64,000 nucleotides of DNA. It comes from Bothriochloa decipiens (taxonomy: Eukaryota > Streptophyta > Magnoliopsida > Poales > Poaceae). The DNA is taken from contig CM041644.1 of the NCBI GenBank assembly GCA_023333625.1, forward strand, positions 27,197,692 to 27,261,691. Reading direction: 5' to 3'. A program made the translations under genes and the position numbers. The notes below the pieces were generated by a model. It had not been told where the DNA came from, did no database searches, and saw only the letters and a program-made list of their open reading frames with translations. Below, piece by piece: positions 33,646 through 44,054 of this stretch; the stretch's first letter is position 1, and each line of letters starts with the position of its first letter.

Positions 33646-36454
33646 ATGTCAACCAAAGTGATGTTTCGGTTGTTCCATGGTAGTGGCACTGTCAGATATG
33701 GGCCGTATGGTATAGATCTGTCTGAATTTGGGTCAACACTAAAGGGGATAGATAGGCCAGCGGAAAGAAATTTTCGGTCAGTGTGTAACTGATTAATGAG
33801 GATATTTCATATCAACCCAGAGGTGAACACAATAAAAGTAAATGTAGTAGTCAACCGTGGCAACGAAGAATGCTTCTGGGAATTGATGTCGGTAGATTGC
33901 ACCGAAACATGGAAATGGTACGTAGAAAATGCATTGCAGCGGGGCTGGGAACCCAGCATTTTCATGGAGGTGCACGATAAAGACAATGCAATCTTGCAAG
34001 ATGTGGAGGGTACAAACATGGTTAGGACTGATGCTGAAATAGAAGAGGGAAACGACCGTGCTCAGCAAGGAGAAGAACAGAGACATGATGTGCAGGAACC
34101 AGAAAGAGAAGGAGAAGCCAGTGAGCCGAGAGGCTTGGCAGATGAGGGCGAGAGGATCAACTCCATTGTTCAGGCAATGGAAAACGAAGATGCGGCGAAT
34201 GAGGAAGTGGAGGGTGATGAATCTTCTGATGAGGAAGAATGCAATGTGAATCCGTGGCAATGGTCTAATGAAGACTTCTCTAGACTTGCTATTTCAGAGG
34301 GATACCATGTTCCTTGGGAGTATAAGGAGAATGAGGTAATCGAGGGAGCGATGTACGCAGAGAAGGAAGAATTGATGGAGGCAGTCAAGCTTTGGGCTGT
34401 ATCACTGCAGAGGGAGTTCTGGGTAGCAAAGTCCACAAAGTTTGTATATGAAGTTAAGTGCATGAGATCCAGCGATGGTTGTCCGTGGAGGGTGCATGCA
34501 TTCAAGGAAAAGTGGAAGGATTATTGGAAAGTGTCAGTAGTCACTCAGCACAACTATCACTTGGAAGGTGTACAGAAGTACCACAGAAACATGACATCTG
34601 CATTTATTGCTGCAGAGATGTATTCAGATGTTGTGTATAATCTGGGATATGAGCCAAGGTCAATAATAAGGCATATCGAAGATAAATTCAAATACACCAT
34701 TTCATATGCTAAGGTTCAAAGCCTCATATGATAATTTACAGGGACATTCAAAGATCTTACACCATTCAGATGTTGTACAGAAGATTATCGAGATGAGATT
34801 TGGCACATTCAAAGCCTCATATGATAATTTACCATCTCTTCTTCAATGCATAGCCGCCAGAAATCCAGGGACATGTACAGATCTTATAACATACCCAACC
34901 ATGGAGAATGACTGTGCAGTATTGGTCTTGCAACGAGCTTTCTTTGCACTAGGTGCTTGCATCAGGGCATTTGTGCATTGTCGTCCAGTACTCTGTATTG
35001 ACGGGACATTTCTGACAGGTAAATACAGAGGTCAGATACTAACAGCAATTGCCGTGGATGGGAACAATCAAGTTCTACCACTGGCATTCGCTTTTGTGGA
35101 GAGCGAGAATACCAATAGTTGGTACTGGTTTTTCAAGCAGGTGAAGGTTAGCATTGTTGGTATGAGGCCTGGTGTATGCCTAATTCATGATCGTCACGTT
35201 GGCCTTCTTCGGGCAATTGAATATCTGAAGAACGGTGATGCAGAGATGGGATATGGTAAAGATTGGCCAGATGTTCAAAGTCGGTGGTGTATGCGTCACA
35301 TGGGTGCTAATTTTTACAAGCAGTTTAAGCGGAAGAGCTTGATGGATCTATTCAAGAGGCTGTGCGGACAGAATCAAGAGAAAAAATTCAATGAGCTTTG
35401 GAGGAGGTTGGACGAGCTCACAACGAAGCAAATGGAAGAGCACTTAAGCCGATCAGCACCTGTTGGTGAGGATGGTCCAGAGTCCTTAGGACCGCTGCCC
35501 ACAGATGGTCCAAACATCTGAAGGAGATCGGCATCTGCTATGAGAAAATTTTCGCACTGGATAGAGAATGAGCCTAAGGAGAAGTGGTCTTTGCTGCATG
35601 ATGTCGGCGGAGCGCGGTTTGGTATTATGACAACTAATTTGGCTGAAGTTTACAACTGGGTGATGCGTGGTGTTAGAGACCTTCCCTTGGTTGCCATTGT
35701 TGAGTTCATCCTGCATGGAACATGCAGATATTTCAGAGACCGGTACCAAGTCGCTGCCCTATCAATGCAAGTGCGAGGTGTTTTCTTCGGACATATGCTG
35801 ACAAATTATCTGGAGGAAAAACGTAAGAAGGCAAAGGAGCATAGAGTTATAACTCAAGGTACTAGAGAGCACCGATTTAAAATCTTGTGTGCTGATAGAG
35901 CCAAGCGTGGAATATATAGAAGAAGAGTTGTGCAAGAATGCATACTTAAAGAGGATGGGTATTGCGCATGCACGTGCCACAAGCCAAGACTCTACCACAA
36001 ACCATGTTTCTATGTTATTGCAGCGAGCTCGAAGTGTGGAATACTTGATCGTACTTTTGTATCTCCCTATTTCACCAAGGAAGCCATATTGCATATATGG
36101 TCACATGAAATTTATGGTTTTGGCATAGTGGAGAATTTTACAGGTACAGTACCGCAACCTACCTATATTCCAGACCCAAATAAGATCAGAGACAAGGCTG
36201 GGCGTCGGAAGACAAGACGTATTCAAAACGCCATGGATGAGTCCGAAGCAGGTGCAAGGTACAAACGTTGCAGCAAATGCGACAAGGAGGGACATACTTA
36301 CAAGAAGTGCCTGAAGGACTCAGACATGCCCACAACAGCAGAAGCCCCGCCATCAGGATCCGGATTGGATGGTACCCCGCCAACAGGAGAAGAGACAACT
36401 TCTAGGCCCGCCAGGCCAAGGCGTGCACGCGTGCCTCGTGGTTCGGTCGTGTAG
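33646..36454 (+). pseudogene. MURA-like Mutator transposase, interrupted
   Basis: The product would be the DDE transposase that binds the inverted repeats and moves the element. The ATG (33646) follows the intron acceptor TAG by two bases. Visible parts are an N-terminal domain (FRLFHGSGTVRYGPYG), an acidic linker (34020-34240), a MuDR DNA-binding-like region (WAVSLQREFWVAKST, CPWRVHAF), the catalytic core with IDGTFLTGKYRG (Asp at 35000) and LIHDRH (Asp at 35189), a SWIM-type motif CACTCHKPRLYHKPCFYV (about 35968-36018) and a CCHC knuckle CSKCDKEGHTYKKC (36269-36310). Lesions: a 1-base deletion makes TGA at 33790; a scrambled duplication of TTCAAAGCCTCATATGATAA (34718 and 34812) breaks the frame; an in-frame TGA lies at 35519. 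The final His of the SWIM motif is Tyr. Confidence 0.92.
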
Positions 36455-36728
36455 TGATGTGTAGTAAGCTTCGTTAAGATTATGTAATGTACGGTTTTTG
36501 CTTTGTTGTAACTGAAGTGAACAAACTTGTTGTTTCAACCTATCTTCCGGATGTAATGTTCATAATCTCAGTCTTGTATTTGAATATATTTCTGTTACAT
36601 GTTGTGTGTGCATTCTTTATGTTTCAAATTCGATCATTTCTTGTTGTACCTTAAATTTATTGTTGTATACTTTTTCACTTTCTATTTGCATGTGTCATAT
36701 GTGTTAACTGTGATAATGTCATGCAGGG

Positions 36729-39414
36729 ATGGCGGACGACACACCAGAGCTGCTAGATCGAGGGATCGATCTGCAGCACCGCTCGTACTGTATTGCGGTG
36801 CAGAACGCCAATCTGCCCGTACTTCGACCGCGACCGTCCAGACGTTTACTTTTAGTGGACCCTCGGTTCTGTTCCAAGTATCCGTTGACTCTTTGAGGTC
36901 TCCCAATTAAGTACACATGGCTTCTTAATAACATAAAATTTTTATGTGCAGGTTACGTGAGGCAGGCCTCCTCCCGTTGTGTCGTCTTATGGAGGCCCGA
37001 GCTGGTGAGGCCAATGAGACGAGGAGGTGGAGTTTTGATAGGTCTCTTCTAGCAGCCCTGGTCGACCGATGGAGGCCAGAGACACACACGTTCCACCTGC
37101 CGTGCGGGGAGGTCGCACCGACGCTTCAGGACGTTGCGTTCTTGCTTGGGCTTCCCCTCGCTGGCGATGCCGTTGGGCCAGTCGACGGACTTCATGATTG
37201 GCGAGACGAAATGATGGCCCGCTTCGGCCACGTACAGCGTCACCCTGCACTTCCAGCTATGAGCAGCCTCCCTCCGTACACGACCATGGGCCCGTCGCAG
37301 CAGTGGCTCATGCAGTTTACCGTAAGGCCTATTTTAAAAGAATTTTATCAATTTACAGTTGTACTCAACTTTATTAACTGTATCTTTTTCAGTCCGATCA
37401 GCTACACCCAGAGGCTGACGTGTACTCTGTGCAATGGAGCTTGGAGGCCTACTTGTTGTGGCTTTTTGGCTGGGTCATGTTCACCAGCAGCGCGGGACAT
37501 GCCGTCGACAAGGTCATGATCCCCTACGCGCGCGCGATCGCTGATGCTGACGAGGGAGCAGTGCCACAGTGGAGCTAGGGATCTGCAGTACTGGCGGCGA
37601 CGTACAGGGGCCTTTGCGAAGGGTGTACCAAGATAGAAACAGGTTCTTTGCTCACTGGTTGCCCCCTCCTTCTACAGCTATGGGCAGCTGAACGGTTCGC
37701 GATTGGTCGACCTGTGGTGGATCACACCGCCTACGAGGAGGACCTGTACTTGCAGCATCCGCCCGAGGACTTCCCCACCATGGGTACAGTCTAGTGCCGT
37801 CGTCAGGTTCGTGTTCCTAGCTGACGTATATAGTTAATTCGTATCGTACCTTTTAACCCATTTATTGTTATATTTCAGCGACGATGGGCACATGTGCAGG
37901 TCACGCGGTCGTACAACGAGTTTATGCTGGAGTTCGACAGGATACAGCCGACCGACGTGATCTGGGAGCCTTATAGCCAGGAGGCTATCCACGCACGAGC
38001 TCCCCTTGGGCTGTCCACGTTGTGCACACGTGACCAGGCCTTCTGGCTGACGCTCCGACCGATGGTGTTCGACATATTTGTCGAACCGCACTGCCCAGGG
38101 CGTGTTTTGCGCCAGTTTGGTCTCATGCAGCCGTCCCCCGTCCCTATCATCTGTACCGTCCCTGCAGATGCTCATAGGTAAGTACTACTAACAACTGACT
38201 TTGAAAAATTAATCGCAGTAGACATGTCTTACTCAAATTTGTGTTCAGGATGACTCGGAGGGGACAGGTCGGCGGCAACTTATGGGTTCCACGTCTGCTG
38301 CCATACGTGGACGATTGGTTGCTTGCCACAGAGGACGTCGTTGATGAGTACCGCCCCCCACACCGAGGACTCGTACATGATGTACCTCCGGTGGTACCAG
38401 CCTCGTTCCCGCACACGTGTCACCTTCGTTCCTCCGGAGCAGCAGCCACACCTCGCCGCCGTGGGTGACGCTTACCCTGCGCACCGTGATCAGGAATACT
38501 TTCGCGCCGTGAGTACATGAATCTCTCATATATATCAGTAGTTCATTACGTATATCTTTCATCTTACTTAAAACTGAAATTAGGTCAATGGTACGCAACT
38601 ACTTTACACGGAGGTTGACTCCGTGTGTCGCCGCTTGGAGGGTGGCTTGGCGTTGACAGTGGACGAGCAGCGCACCTCGTACACGCGGATGCGTACGACG
38701 CTTAGATCCGTGCTGAGGGCTCTGACTTGTTGGACCTTCAATGCAGCGCCTCAAATTCCTGCACAGGCACCCGCAGCACGTCCTCCTGCACCCCAGAACA
38801 GAGGTAACTCCGTGTACCGCACCTCGTCTACCTATGTTTTTCCAATCTGGATGACTGTGTGACTTACGACGACACCTTTCACAGCGTTCTCTACGCCGTA
38901 CCTTCGTTCCTCCGGAGCGGGGTCCTCGGTGCACGGAGCAGAGGCATCCAGGCACTTCACACATGCTCCACCCAGCGCCTCGGCCCATGGTGAGGGTTCC
39001 TCCGCTCAGGGAGTAGCCTGGGGAGCCTGGCCTTCACCCCATGGAGTGGGTACCTCCTCTCAGGGAGCAGCCTGGGGAGTCTTACCTTCGCCCCATGGAG
39101 TGGGTACCTCCGCGCAGGGAGCAGCTTCGACGTCGGGCCAGGGAGCCGACACCTCGTCGTGGACCTACCGACTACCTAATGACCCTCCCACTGACGCATT
39201 GATCAGCGACGAGGAGGTCGGGATCGGCCCTTCACAGCTTGCAGGAGCACCTCCGCCCTACACGCAGGAGTTATCACAGATGACTCCAGTGCAGCACGTC
39301 CGCGCGACTCGAGGTGTTCCACCGGATGGCCACACCTACTCGTCGGGGCACGTGCGACCGAGGAGGCCGAAGAGGGGTAGGGGGCAGGGGCCGGGACAGG
39401 CTCAGGGACAGTAG
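36729..39414 (+). pseudogene. Plant mobile domain (PMD) gene carried by the MULE
   Basis: This encodes a PMD protein (aminotransferase-like plant mobile domain, PF10536 type), a domain shared by host MAIN/MAIL-type proteins and plant transposons. Exons I infer: 36729-36877, 36952-37321, 37393-about 37800, 37879-38177, 38249-38508, 38584-38803 and 38885-39414. Hallmarks are AGLLPLCRLMEA, RRWSFDRSLLAALVDRWRPE, THTFHLPCGEVAPTLQDVAF, LLGLPLAGDAVGP and later WLTLRPMVFDIFVE. The last exon is a low-complexity Ser/Gly/Pro-rich tail with a repeated PSPHGVGTS unit and a basic end. TAG at 37576, where Trp is expected, and a frameshift in a C run near 38352 break it. It lies 270 bases after MURA on the same strand and has no obvious promoter of its own. 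Confidence 0.85.
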
Positions 39415-39475
39415 TACCCTGTACGATGTAATTACTGTCTTGATGTATGATACGCACTATCCTTTTGTGAAAATT

Positions 39476-39592
39476 TACCCTAAACCCTAAACCCTAAAAA
39501 CCCTAAACCCTCAAAACCTTAAACCCTAAACTCTAATCCCTAATCCCTAAACCCTATACCCTAAACCCTATACCCTAAACCCTAAACCCTTA
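39476..39592. repeat. Telomere-like CCCTAAA repeats
   Basis: About fifteen units of the plant telomere repeat (CCCTAAA and variants such as CCCTAATC and CCCTATA) fill the gap between the convergent PMD and GRF genes. A smaller cluster of CCTAAACCCTAAAC sits at 41343-41361 within the right TIR. It is internal and degenerate, so it is not a chromosome end. Confidence 0.9.
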
Positions 39593-39725
39593 CATGCTTG
39601 CATTACATCTGTTATAATAGTCCATTACAGCATAGTTAAAAGTCACGGAAATAGTTCATTACAATTAAATTATAGGTCCGCTAGGGCGATGAGCTACTAA
39701 TCCAAATTCATCTAACAAAACGGCC

Positions 39726-41260
39726 CTAATAATCCGAAACATAACTGGGAAGCAAGTCTTCATCTTCAGAACCACTATCCTCTCCCACAAACGCATTGGT
39801 ACGGCTACGCTCAGCTGCGTTGGCCTCTTCTTCCTTTTTTTGTGGTAAGCGGCCTCCAAGTCATCAAGGGCTTGGGTGAACGCTTCATCATACTCCTCTT
39901 CTTTCTTTTTTTTGTAGTAAGCGGCCTCCAAGTCATCGAGGGCTTGGGTGAATGCTTCATCATACTCCTCGTCCTCGTCGTTCATCGGCATCTCCGCCTC
40001 CACCATCTTCTGCTTCATCTTCGCATCAGCACTCCTCTTTTCGGCCTCCTCCATCTTCTCCCTCGCATGCAAGGATGCTTCCTCTTCTCTCTTCTTTTTC
40101 CATGCATCACAGTCTTTCTTCCACCAGCAGCACTTGGGGTTTGGACACACAATCATCGGGCATAGTCAACCTGCGCTCGCTTCCGCATCTTAATGTAGTT
40201 GTCCACAAGCTGAGTACCAGACCTGAACTTCAGGTCCATTAGTTGCTTTTGCTTCAGTGTATCCATGTATTCCCTGCGGTCTTCAACATGGGCAAAAACC
40301 TCCCACTTGCATTTCCTAAGGCTCTGTGATCGACCGGAACAATTTAAAGTCAGCAAATACAAAAAGTTTGGATATCAAGTGAGCAACAAGTGGAACAAAA
40401 GGACCTCATCGTAATCAACCATATGGCCGCACCAATAGCCTATTCCAAGCTCCGATGGTAGTAGGCCATACTGCGCTTTGACACCACATTTGCACAACAC
40501 AGGAGGCTTGGGGGTAACCACTTTTCTCTTCTTGTCCACCTTCGGCTCCGGCCATTTGTTCTTTGGACCCCGTAGCCACTCCCTGAAGTTACACTTCCGC
40601 AACAAGGTATACCCACCCTACAATGTAAAATATTAGTACATGCATAAATACTAAGAAAGCCATGACCGCATATAATTTGCACTTACTCCGGCGGGGTTAG
40701 GACATTCGAACTCGTTAGGCCTATCTGAACTTATTACAGAATAATCTCCGCATTTGCAACGAGGCGGAGATTCAAGCCGTCTCAATTGGGCTATTTTCTT
40801 CTCCTCGTCTGTCATTGGGGGGGTCAGGGGGAGGTGCCACCCACCGCTCGAATTGATCGGGTGGATTATGCTTCGCTTTTCACCATTCGTCAAACTGGAG
40901 ATACCTTGGGTCGAATTTGTCTGGACCGTCAATCCACTGAAAGAAAAAGCACCGCTCATGGGCCTACAAAACATGATTGCTAACGACATTGTTAGAGATG
41001 CAAGACCTGCAATTACTAGCAATGAATAAAGGCGCAGTGACAGAGGTGCAATTACTTACATTGAATCCACCGCATGTGTAGTAGCAACGGGCAGCTGTGT
41101 CCTCATGGCGAGATTGGCCAATATCAGCCGGTTCTCCACAGTCATAATTTGGGACAGGGACTGCAGGAGGAACAGGAGCATCCTTGCTAGACACGTCGGG
41201 ATACAATTCTCTAGGGCGACCTCGTTTTTTCTAAAACTCCGTCCGCCACAAGTTTTGCAT
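39726..41260 (-). pseudogene. GRF-zinc-finger and coiled-coil gene of the MULE
   Basis: The gene is transcribed from the right TIR toward the transposase and occupies the position of mudrB in MuDR. Coding exons inferred: 41260-41060, 40963-40687, 40617-40405 and about 40334-39726. In order the product shows basic KKRGRPREL, a GRF-type zinc finger YDCGEPADIGQSRHEDTAAR to RCFFFQWIDG, PPRCKCGDYS, a third cysteine cluster VLCKCGVKAQYG to YWCGH, then a charged coiled coil and an acidic end GSEDEDLLPSY. A 24-codon unit with EYDEAFTQALDDLEAAY is duplicated (39842-39985). Lesions are TAG at 41233, TGA at 40882 and frameshifts near 40155 and 39838. GRF fingers bind single-stranded nucleic acid in known proteins; a transposition role here is inference. 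Confidence 0.8.
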
Positions 41261-41261
41261 A

Positions 41262-42231
41262 TCTATTCAGAGAAAATACGATATTCATCACATTTCAAAT
41301 CATGCAATCCATTGTTTAAAGCATAGCATAAACATCATTATTCCTAAACCCTAAACCCTAAACATATCTATTCAAAGAAAATACGAAATTCGTCACATTT
41401 CAAATCATACAATCCATTGTTTAAAGCATAGAAAAAACATCATTATTTCTAACATGAACTGCAATGCTCTAACATCATTATTTATAGATCTAATATACAT
41501 ACTACTCACGGATCTACCCAGAGTCAACTAAAAACTAAACAACTCTAGTGCATATTATATTTTACTAATGCATAGCAACAGACTTATAATGTATGAGAAA
41601 CTTACCTAAAAGCCGAGGTCTCAAACTGACAGGGCTTCGCCGTTTACTTCCTTCTCCTCCCTCCTCTCCTCTTTCTTTTTTCTGGAAAATTTAGTGAATA
41701 TAATAAAAATCTGAAGAGGGGGCTGGGTATATATAGGGGGACCCAAAAAACGCCCACTGTGTGGGCCTTTTTTGGTGGCCAGGGGGCCGCCTGTAAAAGT
41801 GGGCGATGTTTTGCAGGCGGCCCCCTGCAGCGCAAAAAACGCCCACACAGTGGGCGGTTTTTTACTGCTCCGAGACTCGCCAGCAAAACAACGCGCACTC
41901 TTGCAGGCGGCCCCCTGGCCACCAAAAAACGCCCACACAGTGGGCGTTTTTTTACTGCTCCGAGGCCCGCCCGTAAAACAGCGCGCACTTTTGCAGGCGG
42001 CCCCCTGGCCACCAAAAAACGCCCACACAGTGGGCTTTTTTGGGCGCAAGTGGGCCAACCACAGGAGCCGGCGCCGGCGGCGGGCGGGTGTGTGCCACGT
42101 CACAAAAAAACGCCCACACAGTGGGCGTTTTTTAAAAAACGTCCACTGTAGACGACTAGTTCTGTCATATTTCGAAACGAAAAATTAATTTTGTAAATTT
42201 TTTTTAAAAAAATTAAAAATAAAAAAAATTC
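41262..42231 (-). repeat. Right terminal inverted repeat of the MULE
   Basis: It mirrors the left TIR: AT-rich tip, GACAGAACTAGTCGTCTAC, GTGGGCGTTTTTT hairpin sub-repeats (41745-42130), TATA box (41727-41735), leader exon ending at 41606 and GTAAGT intron. It is longer than the left because an internal segment (ATCTATTCAGAGAAAATACGA to ATAAACATCATTATT) occurs twice, at 41262-41345 and 41363-41446, separated by CCTAAACCC repeats. The intron acceptor used by the GRF gene lies at 41263-41264. Confidence 0.9.
41727..41735 (-). promoter_or_regulatory. TATA box for the GRF gene in right TIR
   Basis: TATATATA on the minus strand occupies the place mirroring 33276-33283. It is followed by the same leader and splice donor. 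So both terminal genes use copies of the same core promoter, and divergence of one copy could uncouple them. Confidence 0.7.
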
Positions 42232-42241
42232 GTCACAATTC

Positions 42242-42334
42242 AGTCTGCGCACCGCCACCGCGGCGGCGACAAGGAGACGACGAGGCAGGCAGAGCAGGCG
42301 GCGACTACAGCGGCAGCAGATCTCATCTCGCGGG
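42242..42334 (+). promoter_or_regulatory. Leader of OST5 copy 2 after the MULE
   Basis: CGGCGGCGAC, GGAGACGACGAG, GGCGGCGACTACAGCGGCAG and AGATCTCATCTCGCGGG match the leader of copy 1 (12075-12139). The native promoter lies on the other side of the 9.5-kb element, so transcription must start inside the MULE, in this short leader, or not at all. Confidence 0.7.
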
Positions 42335-43877
42335 ATGGTGAGCCCTCGACTGCCTTCTCCTGCGTAGATCCAGAGTTCTGCTTGTGGGGAGCCCGCTGTG
42401 CTGACCCAGGGGTTGTTCGTGTCGCAGGCGGCGAAGGCGATCTCGAGCCCCGTGCCGGTGGAGTGGTACCCGACGCTGGCCGTCGTCATGGTGTCCGTAG
42501 GTCTCATGTTCACCGCCTCCTTCTTCATGTGAGTCCCCCTTCGTCCGCCATCTGTTGCTGCCCCGTGTCGCCATGGATGTTTCTGGAATGCTGGATGGCA
42601 GGAACACAGGGGTTCGTGCTAACTGTTTTCATCAATTGGAGTGTGGGTTTAGGTTTGATGACAACATTCTTGTCTGTGGGATTTTAGGAAATTTTGAAGT
42701 TGCAGCAGCAAGCAGTGGAATATGATTGAATTGAGTCCTTGCTATCGTGTTGGTCATTTTGGAGTATAGTAGCATTTAACTCTATTCTGTATGTTGCAGA
42801 GGGATTTCCTTTTTGACCTGTTATTTTATTTTTTAATAATGGGCTTGTAAGCTGTTTGCTGAAACCATATAGCGTTGGAATTTGAATTAACTATTTACTG
42901 GAGAAAACACACATACCTTGCCATACACCAACTGCTGCCTGGTTTGTTGGTTTCATGGACCTTGATTAACCTCGGTGTCCGTGGTGCTGACCGTGACCAA
43001 CTGTTCAAACCTTTTGTGAATGGAACTGACTATTTGTCTTTTTCCCCCTTTTTGTGTATGAATTCATTGCCTAACCAAATCATCATTTCGGGTCTAACAG
43101 TTGTAGTAACAAATTTATAAAGATAATGTCTAGCACTTTCAGTTACAAGAAGACTCCCCTCGTATATTTTTGTACTTGTTTAAAATCCCAAATTTTAATC
43201 TTATGATTGCTTTCAGTTACAAGAAGACACCTCATATATTATTGTACTTGTTTAAAATCCCAAATTTAATCTTATGGTTGTTTTCTTTGGTCAAATATCA
43301 AAATCATATTCTGGCATGCCCATCCTGTGTTGTGCACTTCTGCATTGATTTTGCAAGCTATAGGAATTGACGATTCACTGCTAGCATTAAGCTTGACATC
43401 TTTTTTATGTGGAAATTGTTTGCCAATAATTGGAATCTGTTATGTGCCAAGACATACAAATTGTTCCAAAGAAGCAATGGCATGAACTATAAATACCATG
43501 AGATGATTGCAGAACAAAACCGTATGCTTCAATTTTTGTAGATGGATTGTAGAGTTGCTGTAGAGCTTAAATCAGTAGAGCTTTAGTGAGGAGAGCAAAG
43601 GATACCCAATTTGTTGCTAATGTTTTGTCCTGTTTCAGTTATGAAGCAACTTCATCCCGGCGGAGCCGTAGCCTGGCAAAGGAGGTCGCAACAGCAGCTG
43701 TTGCTTCTGTTTTCCTGGTATAAGCCTTATTCAGAACATTTTGGTTCTACAATTCTGCAGGATTTTGGGTCTTTTTCAATTTCTTAAGGTGATCAATTCA
43801 TTCCTAAGTTATCTTTGATTGTTCCACAGGGTTTTGGGTCTCTGTTCGTGCTCCTTGCAAGTGGTGTTTATGTCTGA
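42335..43877 (+). CDS. OST5/TMEM258-like oligosaccharyltransferase subunit, copy 2
   Basis: This is the paralogue of the gene at 12140-14381 with the same four-exon structure: 42335-42337, 42428-42528, 43639-43717 and 43830-43877. It gives 76 residues, again with the ATG alone in exon 1. It differs from copy 1 at two residues in exon 3 (EATSS for EAASS, KEVAT for KEIAT) and is otherwise identical. Both hydrophobic spans, the SSRRSRSLAKE loop and the LASGVYV end are intact. Introns are alignable, but intron 1 and 2 of copy 1 have extra blocks (about 12350-12650 and 13370-13860). The MULE ends 103 bases before the ATG, which separates this gene from its ancestral promoter; the protein nevertheless remains open. 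Confidence 0.9.
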
Positions 43878-44054
43878 CGACTGGCTATGGGCTGTGCTTG
43901 TGTTCTGCAGTCCTAGCTGTAGACTCGTAGGATAATGCCAGATCCTCAAAGTTTGTGTTGTCCTGACGAATATGCCTTTGAACTTGTCCTAGAACAATGT
44001 ATGAGAGCAACTGAGTTAAAGCAATGCTCAGACGTTTTCCTCAGGTCTTCATTA

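Larger units (their letters stand above)
32767..42231 (+). mobile_element. Three-gene Mutator-like element, 9.5 kb
   Basis: The termini GAACTTTTTTATTTTTAA and, on the minus strand, GAATTTTTTTTATTTTTAA are inverted. They are flanked by GTCACAAGTC (32757-32766) and GTCACAATTC (42232-42241), a 10-bp duplication with one mismatch; a 9-bp exact version TCGTCACAA is possible if the borders shift by a few bases. Inverted repeats extend about 0.9 kb from each end. Inside lie a MURA-like transposase gene (+), a PMD gene (+), telomere-like repeats and a convergent GRF-zinc-finger gene (-). The two outer genes start within the inverted repeats, as mudrA and mudrB do in maize MuDR. OST5 copy 1, which has no insertion at the equivalent place, confirms the boundaries. 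Each gene has several lesions, so this copy is probably non-autonomous now. Confidence 0.92.

Noticed and set aside
39476..39592. Chromosome end or true telomere
   Set aside because: The tract is short, degenerate and bounded by transposon genes on both sides within one TSD-flanked element.
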